From Alphaproteobacteria bacterium UBA2784 (GTDB taxonomy: Bacteria; Pseudomonadota; Alphaproteobacteria; Micropepsales; Micropepsaceae), in assembly GCA_002352285.1 (NCBI GenBank), contig DEIC01000033.1:35734-42182 (forward strand): a DNA stretch of 6,449 nucleotides, written 5' to 3'. Position numbers and translations under genes: made by a program. Under the pieces are notes generated by a model that was not told where the DNA came from, made no database searches, and worked only from the letters and a program-made list of their open reading frames with translations. This document shows positions 1 through 6,396 of this stretch, in pieces; position 1 is the stretch's first letter; every line of letters begins with the position of its first letter.

Positions 1-941
1 CCTTCCAGATTGGGCGGGCGCGTCTCAAGGCGCACGACATGGGGCTGCTGAAGCTGGAGTTCGGCGGCGTCTTCGCAGGTGATGACGCGTTCGGTCACTT
101 CGATGAAGCCGGTCATGCAGTTAAGCAGCGTCGTCTTGCCGGAGCCGGTGCCGCCGGAGATCAGCACGTTGCAGCGCGAGTGACCGATGATTTCCAGAAC
201 CTTCGCGCCTTCTTTGGTGATCGAGCCGAAGCGGACAAGATCGTCCATCTTCAGCTTGTCTTTCTTGAATTTGCGGATGGTGAGCGTGGGGCCGTCGATG
301 GCCAGCGGCGGAGCAATCACGTTCACGCGGCTGCCGTCCGGCAGGCGCGCGTCGCAGATGGGCGAGCTTTCGTCAACGCGGCGGCCGATCTGGCTCACGA
401 TGCGCTGACAGATGTTCATCAACTGGCCGTTGTCGCGGAAGCGGACATTGGTGAGCTGCACCTTGCCGCCGACTTCGATGAAGACGCGCTCGGCGCCATT
501 GACCATGATGTCGGCGATATCGTCGCGCGCCAGCAGCGGTTCCAGCGGGCCATAGCCGAGCACGTCGTTGCAGATGTCCTGCAACAGCTGCTCCTGCTCG
601 GCAATCGACATCACCACAGACTTGATCGAGATGATCTCGTTGACGATGTCGCGGATTTCCTCGCGCGCTGACTGTGCGTCGAGCTGGGCAAGCTGGGCGA
701 GATCGATGGTATCGATCAGCGCGTTGAAGATCGTGGTCTTGACCTGATAATATTCATCCGACCGCGTATCGACAGAAACAACCGGTGGTGGCGCCGGTCC
801 GCGTGGCGGCGCTGCCGGCGCCTTGGCCTGCGGTGGAGCAGACTGGCTCCTTGGCGGAGCCGGGGCTGCGGCAGGCGTGCGGGCGGGCTGGGGCGCGCGC
901 GGCGCCGCCACCTCGTTTCCGCCTGCACGCTTTCCAAACAT
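1..941 (-). CDS. cpaF: CpaF/TadA-type pilus assembly ATPase, 3' end cut off by the window edge
   Basis: This is the cytoplasmic secretion ATPase (GspE/PilT/VirB11 superfamily) that powers Tad pilus assembly. The first 313 codons are present; the family is usually about 450-500 residues, so roughly two thirds is seen. Residues 1-55 are a Pro/Ala-rich, probably disordered tail. Residues 60-135 look helical, with an LGYGPLEPLL motif at 128-137. Residues 141-225 are the N-terminal ATPase domain (DIADIMVNGAERV, then DARLPDGSRVNV). The Walker A motif is GGTGSGKTT at 263-271 with K269. It is followed by the acidic box CEDAAELQL, with E290, D291 and E294. The frame runs open to base 3, so Walker B and the His box lie outside the window. 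The ATG at 941-939 follows the cpaE stop directly, with AAGGCGGG inside the cpaE end as the likely ribosome binding site. Identification is very secure; truncation is only by the window. Confidence 0.97.
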   Translation of the reverse strand, partial: MFGKRAGGNEVAAPRAPQPARTPAAAPAPPRSQSAPPQAKAPAAPPRGPAPPPVVSVDTRSDEYYQVKTTIFNALIDTIDLAQLAQLDAQSAREEIRDIVNEIISIKSVVMSIAEQEQLLQDICNDVLGYGPLEPLLARDDIADIMVNGAERVFIEVGGKVQLTNVRFRDNGQLMNICQRIVSQIGRRVDESSPICDARLPDGSRVNVIAPPLAIDGPTLTIRKFKKDKLKMDDLVRFGSITKEGAKVLEIIGHSRCNVLISGGTGSGKTTLLNCMTGFIEVTERVITCEDAAELQLQQPHVVRLETRPPNLE

Positions 942-944
942 CTA

Positions 945-2207
945 TCAGCCCGCCTTGCGCGTCTTGAGGAAGCCGAGCAGCGAGCCGCCCTTCGCCTTCG
1001 TTGCCGCCACGGGCTCGCGGCCCGTCAGGATCTTGCAGAGATTGATGAGGCCTTCGGCTGCGCGTGACGACGGGTTGAGTTCCGGAATCATCTGGCCGTT
1101 GTTGGCCGCGGTGCCGAAAAGCTGCGGATCGAAGGGCAGGATGAGAGAAGGCTCGAGACTGAGCGCTTCGGCAAAATCCTTCACGGGAATTTCCGGCCGC
1201 TTGGCGACGCCAACCTGATTCATGACGAGGCGCGGCGGTGAGTCGTTCGGCCGGCCCGAGACAACCAGATCCACAATGTTCTTGGCATTGCGCAGGCTGG
1301 CCAGATCGGGCGATGCGGTGATGATCACTTCATCGGCGGATGACAGGAGCTGGCGCGTCCATGCCGTCCAGACATGCGGCACATCGACGACAATCGCCGG
1401 GGCCGAATGGCGCACGACTTCCAGCACGGATTCAAACGCACCGGCATCGATATCATAGTCGCGGTCGAGCACGGCGGGCGCGGCAAAGAGGTTCAAACGG
1501 TCACCGCACTTCACGAGAAGACGCTCCAGCAGCACATCATCCAGACGCTCGGGTGAACCCAGCGCGTCGGCAATGCCCTGCGACGGATCCTGATTGAAGT
1601 CGAGACCGGCGGTGCCAAACGGGAGATCAAGATCAACAACAGTGGTTGCCATCTGGAGCCTTTCGGCAAAGCACCAGGCGGCGTTGTGCGCGATGGTCGA
1701 TGAGCCCGTGCCGCCCTTGGCGCCGACAAAAGCATAGATGCGGCCAACCGCCTGGGTTTCCGGACCCACGTAAAGGGCTGCAATCGCCTCAATCACCTGC
1801 AGGGGATGAAGCGGCGCCACCAGATATTCGCTGACACCCTGCCGGATCAGCTCACGATAGAGTGTGATGTCGTTGGCAGCGCCGATCACGATCACCTTGG
1901 TGGTGGGATCGCAGACGGATGCAAGCTCCGACAGGCGCGCCAGTACATCCTTGCCGCGGTCACGCGTTTCCACCATGACAAGATTGGGCGTCGGCGTTTC
2001 CGAAAAATGTTCGATCGCGCCGGTCATGCCGCCCATATGCACCGTGACATGGGCGCGTGCGAGGCGGCGGTCCATCGCGGCGCGCTGGATCACGGCGCCG
2101 GTTTCGGGCTGATCGCAGAAAGCGTGGATCGAAATGCGCGGCACCGGACGGTCACGCAGCGGCGCGCCCATATCACCAGAACCGGGAGGGGGAGGCGTCA
2201 TTGTCAT
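945..2207 (-). CDS. cpaE: CpaE/TadZ-type pilus localisation protein (ParA/MinD-like with degenerate receiver domain)
   Basis: CpaE/TadZ proteins place the Tad machine in the cell, at the pole in Caulobacter; they pair a receiver-like N-terminus with a MinD/ParA-type ATPase fold. Counting from the ATG at 2207, residues 23-140 form the receiver-like domain, where the expected phospho-acceptor region reads NLVMVET. This suggests an inactive pseudo-receiver. The deviant Walker A GAKGGTGSST is at 162-171. It keeps the MinD-type early Lys, but Ser replaces the usual P-loop Lys, as is common in this family. DLDLPFGTAGLDF (192-204) and a Walker B-like IVVDVPHVW (272-280) follow. The C-terminus is basic. 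The start is uncertain: the ATG at 2207 has a GGAG 11 bases upstream, while a GTG at 2234 (429 residues) has AGAGAAG six bases upstream. The gap to cpaD is 57 bases from the ATG. The family call is firm; nucleotide hydrolysis is uncertain. Confidence 0.94.
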   Translation of the reverse strand: MTMTPPPPGSGDMGAPLRDRPVPRISIHAFCDQPETGAVIQRAAMDRRLARAHVTVHMGGMTGAIEHFSETPTPNLVMVETRDRGKDVLARLSELASVCDPTTKVIVIGAANDITLYRELIRQGVSEYLVAPLHPLQVIEAIAALYVGPETQAVGRIYAFVGAKGGTGSSTIAHNAAWCFAERLQMATTVVDLDLPFGTAGLDFNQDPSQGIADALGSPERLDDVLLERLLVKCGDRLNLFAAPAVLDRDYDIDAGAFESVLEVVRHSAPAIVVDVPHVWTAWTRQLLSSADEVIITASPDLASLRNAKNIVDLVVSGRPNDSPPRLVMNQVGVAKRPEIPVKDFAEALSLEPSLILPFDPQLFGTAANNGQMIPELNPSSRAAEGLINLCKILTGREPVAATKAKGGSLLGFLKTRKAG

Positions 2208-2264
2208 GGGATCATGAACTCCACTGTTCCTCACGCATGTCTTCTCTCTGCTTCACGCAACGCA

Positions 2265-2954
2265 TCACTGGCCGCCGCCGCCAACTTCGCTGACCTGACC
2301 GGACTCGCTTTCGCTGCGGTCAGAGGCGGTTGACTCGCCCCGGCGATACTCGCCCAGCACCGTGTCGCGGCGCGCGGCATCGGCCGGGTCCATCGCACGC
2401 GGGTCAATCAGGTCGCGCGGATCGCCGATCATCGCGGCCAGGTTGGCCTGGCTGGCGCAGCCGAAATTCGGCGTCGGGTTGTTGCCGGGCGTTGAAGCCA
2501 GATCTTCCGAGAAATTTCCGCATTCCGGCCCGCGCGCGACATAGGCGGTGTAAGAAAGCTTCACGAGGCCCATGCCGCCAGCGGCGCCATAGGAGCCAAG
2601 CGCAATACGGTCACGGGTAATGCCTTCAGCTGCGGCCATCTCCAGCACATAGCCCATGGTCTTCGAGGCCGCGCGCAGATCGCGGCCATCAGCGGGCGAG
2701 GAGACCGTCAGGCGGCCATTGCCGTTCTCGCGAAAGCCGCGCAGGAAGGTCGCAAGCACCGCGCGGTCACGCGGGCTGACGCCTTCGGCCGCATCGGGCG
2801 CGATCTCAAGTTCGGCGATCTGCGGCTCGACTGTGATCGGGTGACGATACTCGACCGGATAGGATGCGGTGATGTCGGTCTGGCTGGTTGAGCACGCGCC
2901 AAGAAGCAACGCGCCGACAACAAGCGAGAGCAGGGATGAATTGTTCTGGTTCAT
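2265..2954 (-). CDS. cpaD: CpaD-type Tad pilus lipoprotein
   Basis: The 229-residue protein has a lipoprotein signal: a hydrophobic stretch at 8-18, then the lipobox LGAC with the lipidated Cys at 21. Family knowledge puts CpaD in the outer membrane or periplasm, where it helps the CpaC secretin. The family signature is NFGCASQANLAAMIGDPRDL at 163-182, preceded by GPECGNFSEDL (142-152). The two Cys (145 and 166) could form a disulfide. The region around 60-140 resembles the part that aligns with other CpaD proteins (LTVSSPADG at 82-90). The last 25 residues are a low-complexity, Ser/Glu-rich tail ending in Gly-Gly-Gly-Gly-Gln, probably disordered. The ATG at 2954 has a good GGAG at 2965-2962, seven bases upstream, and lies 11 bases after the cpaC stop, which indicates one operon. 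Confidence 0.95.
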   Translation of the reverse strand: MNQNNSSLLSLVVGALLLGACSTSQTDITASYPVEYRHPITVEPQIAELEIAPDAAEGVSPRDRAVLATFLRGFRENGNGRLTVSSPADGRDLRAASKTMGYVLEMAAAEGITRDRIALGSYGAAGGMGLVKLSYTAYVARGPECGNFSEDLASTPGNNPTPNFGCASQANLAAMIGDPRDLIDPRAMDPADAARRDTVLGEYRRGESTASDRSESESGQVSEVGGGGQ

Positions 2955-2965
2955 GTCTTTTCTCC

Positions 2966-4444
2966 CTACTCCATGATGTAGCCAACGGGGCCTTCAATGC
3001 CGCCCTCTGCCGGGCGGTCCTTGGGGCCGTAAACTTCGTTCAGGCGCCCCATCAGGATCGTTTCGGCATCGCTGGCCGGCACGAAGCCCGAGGTGGGCAG
3101 CGTGAGCTCCGACATGTGCACCGGATCGACCAGATAGGGCGTCACGATGATCACAAGCTCGGTCTCGTAGTTCTGATAGTCGCGGCTGCGGAAAAGCGCA
3201 CCGAGCACAGGCGTGTCTTTCAGGCCCGGGAAGCCATCAAGGTTCTGGCGGAGCGATTCCTGCAACAGACCCGCCATCACGAGGCTGCCGCCCGACGGCA
3301 GTTCAACCGTCGTCTCGGCGCGGCGCACGCGCAGCGCCGGAATGGTGAGACCCGGCACCGAGACGAGATTGCCATCGGCATCGGTATAGCTTGCACCTTC
3401 CTGCACATAGGCGCCTTCAGATGAAAGTTCGCTGACCTCGGTCGAAATGCGCAGCGAGATACGGCCTTCCGACATCACCACCGGCGTAAAGCCAAGGCCG
3501 ACGCCAAAGGGCTTGAACGTCACCTGCACATTGCCGTCGCTGTCGCGCGAAGTCGGCACGGGGAATTCGCCGCCCGCCAGGAAGTTCGCGCTCTCGCCCG
3601 AAATCGCCGTCAGGTTCGGCTCGGCCAGCGTGCGCATGACGCCTGCGCGCTCCAGCGCCTTTAAGGAGCCTTCGATGTTGTTGCCGCCATCAATCGAGCC
3701 GCCATTGAAGAAGCTGTCTTCAGAAAGCGCATTGCCGACAAGGCTGAACGGGTTCGAGGTGGACAACGCCATGGGCACGCCACCGGCGCTGACCAGCGCA
3801 TTGAGATCGATGCCCAGCTGCTTGGCCACGGTGCGCTGCATTTCGGCGACGCGCACTTTCAGCATCACCTGCTCGCGGCCAGCGATGGTGAGCATGTTCA
3901 TCACCTGCTCCGGCCTGCCGACATAGCGTGCGGCAATATCGCGGGCGCGGTCAGATTCAGAGGCGTTCGCCACCGTGCCGGAAAGCACGATGTTGTCATT
4001 GATCGCCTCGACCGAAATATTGGCGTTCGGCAGATGGCGGGTCAGGGCGTCGTGCAGGTCAACCAGATCGCGCTCGACGCGGATTTCAAGGTTGAGGATC
4101 TGGCGGCCCGACTCTGAGAAGAAGAAGGCGTTCGTCTGGCCCACCTGCATGCCCAGCACATAGACACGGCGCGGCGTGCGCACGATGGCGTCTACAATCG
4201 CGGGGTTTGACACCAGCACGTCAGCGGCATCGGCGGGCAGCTCGATAATGGTTGCCTTGTTGAGGCCGAGTACGAGGCGCTCTACCACCGGGCCATCCGT
4301 GCTTTCTTCAATGCGCACGGCAACGGGGGCTGCCGAATTGGGGCCGCCATCCGCGCGCGCCGTCATTGTGAGAGGCGCCAGAAGAAGGCACATGCCCATC
4401 GCGAGCGCGGCCTTGCGGATCAGAGCGTTGTTTTTCGCCATCAT
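2966..4444 (-). CDS. cpaC: CpaC/RcpA-type outer-membrane secretin of the Tad pilus
   Basis: CpaC forms the ring channel in the outer membrane through which the Flp pilus passes. Residue numbers here start at the ATG at 4444 (492 residues). A Sec signal peptide covers about 1-31, ending in the cleavage-site-like TARA before DGG. Residues 55-125 match the N-terminal pilus-formation domain (RLVLGLNKATIIELP, then NPAIVDAIV). Residues 127-188 look like a BON-type domain (NDNIVLSGTV). The secretin domain is about 190-440, with ALERAGVMRTLAEPNLTA at 263-280, VTFKPFGVGLGFTPV at 308-322, and the C-terminal GFPGLKDTPVLGALFRSR (404-421) and TELVIIVTPYLVDP. An extra in-frame ATG lies six bases upstream at 4450, but the AAGGA at 4457-4453 is only two bases from it and eight from 4444, so 4444 is preferred. 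The gap to cpaB is 23 bases. Confidence 0.96.
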   Translation of the reverse strand: MMAKNNALIRKAALAMGMCLLLAPLTMTARADGGPNSAAPVAVRIEESTDGPVVERLVLGLNKATIIELPADAADVLVSNPAIVDAIVRTPRRVYVLGMQVGQTNAFFFSESGRQILNLEIRVERDLVDLHDALTRHLPNANISVEAINDNIVLSGTVANASESDRARDIAARYVGRPEQVMNMLTIAGREQVMLKVRVAEMQRTVAKQLGIDLNALVSAGGVPMALSTSNPFSLVGNALSEDSFFNGGSIDGGNNIEGSLKALERAGVMRTLAEPNLTAISGESANFLAGGEFPVPTSRDSDGNVQVTFKPFGVGLGFTPVVMSEGRISLRISTEVSELSSEGAYVQEGASYTDADGNLVSVPGLTIPALRVRRAETTVELPSGGSLVMAGLLQESLRQNLDGFPGLKDTPVLGALFRSRDYQNYETELVIIVTPYLVDPVHMSELTLPTSGFVPASDAETILMGRLNEVYGPKDRPAEGGIEGPVGYIME

Positions 4445-4452
4445 GGTCATGT

Positions 4453-4457
4453 TCCTT
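4453..4457 (-). promoter_or_regulatory. ribosome binding site that decides the cpaC start
   Basis: AAGGA on the minus strand. The spacing is eight bases to the ATG at 4444, but only two to the ATG at 4450 and eleven to the ATG at 4441. The first is the usual distance, which favours 4444 among three in-frame ATGs clustered within ten bases. Confidence 0.6.
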
Positions 4458-4467
4458 TACGCCCTTC

Positions 4468-5307
4468 TCAACGCCCGCCAGCGGCAGTTGTGGTGGAGAG
4501 CCCATAGCGGATCACAGTGATTGCGCCCTTGGGACCGCCATCGGCGCCAAAGCGCGGATCGGCAATGCGGCCGCCGTCGGCTGCACCGGCGTCGGCGGCA
4601 GCGACTTCAGCAGGCGTGAGGCTGCGCAGCGCCAGCGATACGGTGCCCGAGGCAGAGGCGAGCGCCAGCACTTCCGATTCCTGCGCCGTCAGTTCCAGCG
4701 TGGCGGTCTTGCCGACGATGGCGTTTTCCTCGCCCTCTTCGCGCTCTGCCTGATCGATGGCGAGCACGCGGATGTTGGTAAGAACGGTTTCAGCAGCATA
4801 GGCCTGCTCGCCACGGTCGTTGCGCACGGCAAAAGTGACGATCACGTCCACACGGTCATTCGGGAGAATGAAACCGCCCGCACCGGTCTCAGCCGAGATC
4901 GACACGGCAACGGCACGCATGCCGGGCTTGATGATGGCAGACATGTAACTGCCGCCATTGGCATCAATCACCTTTTCAGGCGAGATCGGCTCGCCCGGAA
5001 TGAGCGGCGCGCGCGCCACACGGCCTGCCATCGCTTCGGCGGCGGTCGGCATCGCAGCACGCGTGATCAGATTGGGGGCAAGATCGCTTTCCGGCCATTT
5101 CTGCCATCGATAGTCGGCCGGTGTCATCACATGGCCCGGCTCGACATTGGCTGCGGCCACGAGCACCTCGGCCATGACAACGGCGGGCGGCGGCGGCGCG
5201 GCCGCAGCTTCGTCACTGCCTTTGCCAAAAAGGCCGCGCGACATGAAGACGGCAAGTGCTGCTGCGCCGATGGCGACGATCAGAACCGTGATGCGGGCGG
5301 GGCTCAT
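4468..5307 (-). CDS. cpaB: CpaB/RcpC-type Tad pilus assembly protein
   Basis: The 279-residue protein is an inner-membrane-anchored periplasmic component of the Tad apparatus that works with the CpaC secretin. One N-terminal transmembrane segment spans about 5-22, followed by an Ala/Pro-rich linker at 34-42. Residues 43-115 form the SAF-like domain (VLVAAANVEPGHVMTPADYRW). Residues 122-232 are the RcpC/CpaB domain, with the hallmark GAGGFILPNDRVDVIVTF at 142-159 and the TATLELTAQESEVLALA stretch at 201-217. The C-terminal part (about 237-279) is Ala/Gly-rich and ends in ITVIRYG plus a short tail, as is common in alphaproteobacterial CpaB. The ATG at 5307 is preceded by GAGG at 5319-5316, eight bases upstream. 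The cpaA stop is 22 bases upstream, so the two are probably co-transcribed. No odd residue is seen. Confidence 0.95.
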   Translation of the reverse strand: MSPARITVLIVAIGAAALAVFMSRGLFGKGSDEAAAAPPPPAVVMAEVLVAAANVEPGHVMTPADYRWQKWPESDLAPNLITRAAMPTAAEAMAGRVARAPLIPGEPISPEKVIDANGGSYMSAIIKPGMRAVAVSISAETGAGGFILPNDRVDVIVTFAVRNDRGEQAYAAETVLTNIRVLAIDQAEREEGEENAIVGKTATLELTAQESEVLALASASGTVSLALRSLTPAEVAAADAGAADGGRIADPRFGADGGPKGAITVIRYGLSTTTAAGGR

Positions 5308-5329
5308 GGATGTGACCTCACAAATTCCG

Positions 5330-5836
5330 TCATTGGAATGTCATCGACGCAAAGAGCGCCGTCTTGGGGTGAATGAAGAGCGCGCCAAGTCCCAGCGCGA
5401 TGCCATAGGGCACGCCCGCCTTGGGCGACCAGAGGCGCATCGCCCAGGGCGCGCGCGCAGCAGCGGCCGGCATCGGCAGGCGGCGCAGTGCGAGCAGCGA
5501 CAGCGCCAGCACACCGCCGGCAATCGAAAACGAGAGAAGAAATCCGCCAAGACCCGACAGACCCACCCACAGGCCGCAGGCTGCGAAGAACTTCGCATCG
5601 CCGCCGCCGATGATGTTGAAGGCAAAGAGCGCCATGCCCAGCACGAGCGTTGCTGCGAAGACGGCAGCGTGAATGCCGATGGCATCCATCGGCATCGGCA
5701 GCGCAATGGCCGTCACTGCAAAAAGTGCGATCATCACGCCAGGAATGATATTGGGAATGCGGAAGGTAAGCGCATCCGACACCGCCGCGGCGATGAAGAG
5801 AAACGGCAAAGCCACCGTTGCAATGAAGGACGTCAC
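5330..5836 (-). CDS. cpaA: CpaA/TadV-type prepilin peptidase
   Basis: This is an inner-membrane aspartic protease (A24 family) that removes the short leader of the Flp pilin next door. Numbered from a GTG at 5836 (168 residues), the protein is very hydrophobic, with about five membrane segments. The first catalytic Asp is D21 in AAVSDALTFRIPN and the second is D80 in the GGGDAKF motif. VPYGIA at 142-147 is the conserved family end motif. It lacks the N-terminal methylase domain of PilD-type enzymes, which is normal for CpaA/TadV. The start is uncertain: the GTG at 5836 has AAGAGG eight bases upstream and gives a short N-terminus before the first membrane helix. Alternatives are an ATG at 5860 with GGAAG directly abutting it (176 residues) and a GTG at 5872 (180 residues). 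The stop is 22 bases from cpaB. Confidence 0.93.
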   Translation of the reverse strand: MTSFIATVALPFLFIAAAVSDALTFRIPNIIPGVMIALFAVTAIALPMPMDAIGIHAAVFAATLVLGMALFAFNIIGGGDAKFFAACGLWVGLSGLGGFLLSFSIAGGVLALSLLALRRLPMPAAAARAPWAMRLWSPKAGVPYGIALGLGALFIHPKTALFASMTFQ

Positions 5837-5844
5837 GATTACAG

Positions 5845-5850
5845 CCTCTT
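5845..5850 (-). promoter_or_regulatory. ribosome binding site that favours the GTG start of cpaA
   Basis: AAGAGG on the minus strand sits eight bases before the GTG at 5836-5834. The competing ATG at 5860 and GTG at 5872 have no purine-rich site at normal spacing, so this site is the main reason for choosing the shorter protein. Confidence 0.45.
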
Positions 5851-5909
5851 GCCCGCACATCTTCCGGCGCACACAGCGCCCATCGGGCCAAAACTTAAGG
5901 CGTGACCTC

Positions 5910-5924
5910 TTACTGCAGGATTAA
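5910..5924 (-). promoter_or_regulatory. putative CtrA-type binding site upstream of cpaA
   Basis: On the minus strand the site reads TTAATCCTGCAGTAA, that is TTAA-N7-GTAA. It matches seven of the eight defined bases of the alphaproteobacterial CtrA consensus TTAA-N7-TTAA. It lies in the non-coding gap after the pilin terminator, 73 bases before the preferred cpaA start, where a promoter for the cpaABCDEF operon would be expected. Another TTAA (5898-5895) lies nearer the gene but has no partner half-site at the right distance. I cannot place a -10 element with confidence. Confidence 0.5.
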
Positions 5925-5978
5925 GCAAAATCGTCCAATTCGGCGGCGATGACGGAAGTACACATGAATTCCGGTGCA

Positions 5979-6034
5979 TGAAAATGCGAAGGCCGCCGGC
6001 AAATTTGCGGCGGCCTCCGGTCTCTCGATTTTCA
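5979..6034 (-). terminator. hairpin terminator between the pilin and cpaA
   Basis: The core (5990-6016) has a perfect 8-base stem, AGGCCGCC paired with GGCGGCCT. The loop of about 11 bases includes the palindrome GCAAATTTGC. An outer inverted repeat flanks it: TGAAAAT at 5979-5985 pairs with ATTTTCA at 6028-6034. On the minus strand the stem is followed by TCGCATTTTC, a short imperfect T tract, and an equivalent tract lies on the plus strand, so it could act in both directions. It starts about 40 bases after the pilin stop. It would separate abundant pilin message from the lower-level cpa operon, leaving some readthrough possible. Confidence 0.65.
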
Positions 6035-6074
6035 GCTGCTGGCGCGGCGTCGGCCGCGGCCAGGCCAAACGGGC

Positions 6075-6239
6075 TTACTGCAGGCCCGACTCGACGGATT
6101 CGAAGTTCGTGACGAGCTGGTCACCAACCGAACCGACGACGACGATGATCGCAACGGCGATGCCGGCGGCAATCAGACCATACTCGATGGCGGTTGCACC
6201 CGACTCGTCCTTCAGGAAGCGCGAAAGGAACTTGTTCAT
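6075..6239 (-). CDS. pilA: Flp/PilA-type type IVb pilin
   Basis: This 54-residue protein is the major structural subunit of the Tad pilus. The leader MNKFLSRFLKDESG is basic and ends in Gly14. The Flp-type processing site follows as G14/ATAIEYGLIAAG, with Glu at mature position 5 (E19) and the diagnostic Tyr beside it (Y20). The membrane/assembly helix runs to about residue 37 (IAVAIIVVVG). A polar tail of about 16 residues (DQLVTNFESVESGLQ) ends at the TAA (6077-6075). The mature pilin would be 40 residues, at the short end of the Flp family, with no Cys. The neighbouring CpaA should cleave the leader at the inner membrane. The ATG at 6239 has an excellent ribosome binding site seven bases upstream. 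The gene stands apart from cpaA by about 240 bases and has its own terminator, as expected for a highly expressed subunit. Confidence 0.96.
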   Translation of the reverse strand: MNKFLSRFLKDESGATAIEYGLIAAGIAVAIIVVVGSVGDQLVTNFESVESGLQ

Positions 6240-6246
6240 GGAAGAT

Positions 6247-6251
6247 CTCCT
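6247..6251 (-). promoter_or_regulatory. strong ribosome binding site of the pilin gene
   Basis: AGGAG (in the longer GAGGAG) on the minus strand, seven bases from the ATG at 6239. It is the best match to the consensus in the window, which fits a subunit made in large amounts. Confidence 0.8.
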
Positions 6252-6343
6252 CAGTCTCTCGTTTCACCACAGCAAAGGTCCGCAGGATGCCCAATATCAC
6301 CATGCACTCTGCGAACTGCATCGCGAGGCTAGGCCCGCGGGAA

Positions 6344-6358
6344 TTACTTTCGGTTTAA
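6344..6358 (-). promoter_or_regulatory. putative CtrA-type binding site upstream of the pilin gene
   Basis: On the minus strand the site reads TTAAACCGAAAGTAA, again TTAA-N7-GTAA, the same one-base deviation from TTAA-N7-TTAA as the box before cpaA. It ends 104 bases before the pilin ATG, so a promoter overlapping it would give a leader of perhaps 70-80 bases. CtrA is known to control pilA in Caulobacter, which supports the reading by analogy. No convincing -10 element is seen: the sequence just downstream is very GC-rich (CCCGCGGGCC). Confidence 0.5.
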
Positions 6359-6365
6359 GGAGACT

Positions 6366-6382
6366 GGTAAAGATCACGTAAA
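6366..6382 (-). repeat. TTTAC direct repeat, possible second activator site in the pilin promoter
   Basis: On the minus strand the sequence is TTTACGTGATCTTTACC: two TTTAC copies with starts 11 bases apart, which is one helical turn. It can also be read as TTAC-N7-TTAC, a weaker relative of the CtrA box with two deviations. It lies eight bases upstream of the better box at 6344-6358, where an auxiliary activator site could sit. Function is inferred only from spacing and position. Confidence 0.35.
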
Positions 6383-6396
6383 TTTCGCGCGCGGGG

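Noticed and set aside
39..671. Long open frame on the plus strand opposite cpaF
   Set aside because: It is the reverse shadow of a strong cpaF coding frame. Its His/Ala/Asp-rich protein has no recognisable domain, and GC-rich codon bias keeps such antisense frames open.
2888..3424. Plus-strand open frame of 178 codons opposite cpaC and cpaD
   Set aside because: The opposite strand encodes clear secretin and CpaD motifs; this frame is biased in composition and crosses the cpaC/cpaD junction without a domain.
5304..5891. Minus-strand open frame of 195 codons overlapping cpaA
   Set aside because: It lies in another frame over cpaA and yields a Cys/Arg-rich sequence without membrane segments, while the cpaA frame has both catalytic Asp motifs.
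5147..5905. Plus-strand open frame of 252 codons opposite cpaA and cpaB
   Set aside because: It is low-complexity Arg/His/Ala-rich translation of the antisense strand, overlapping two well-supported genes and the cpaA promoter gap.
6334..6341. CCCGCGGG palindrome between the pilin promoter box and the pilin gene
   Set aside because: An 8-base GC palindrome is easily expected by chance in DNA this GC-rich, and nothing around it extends the symmetry.
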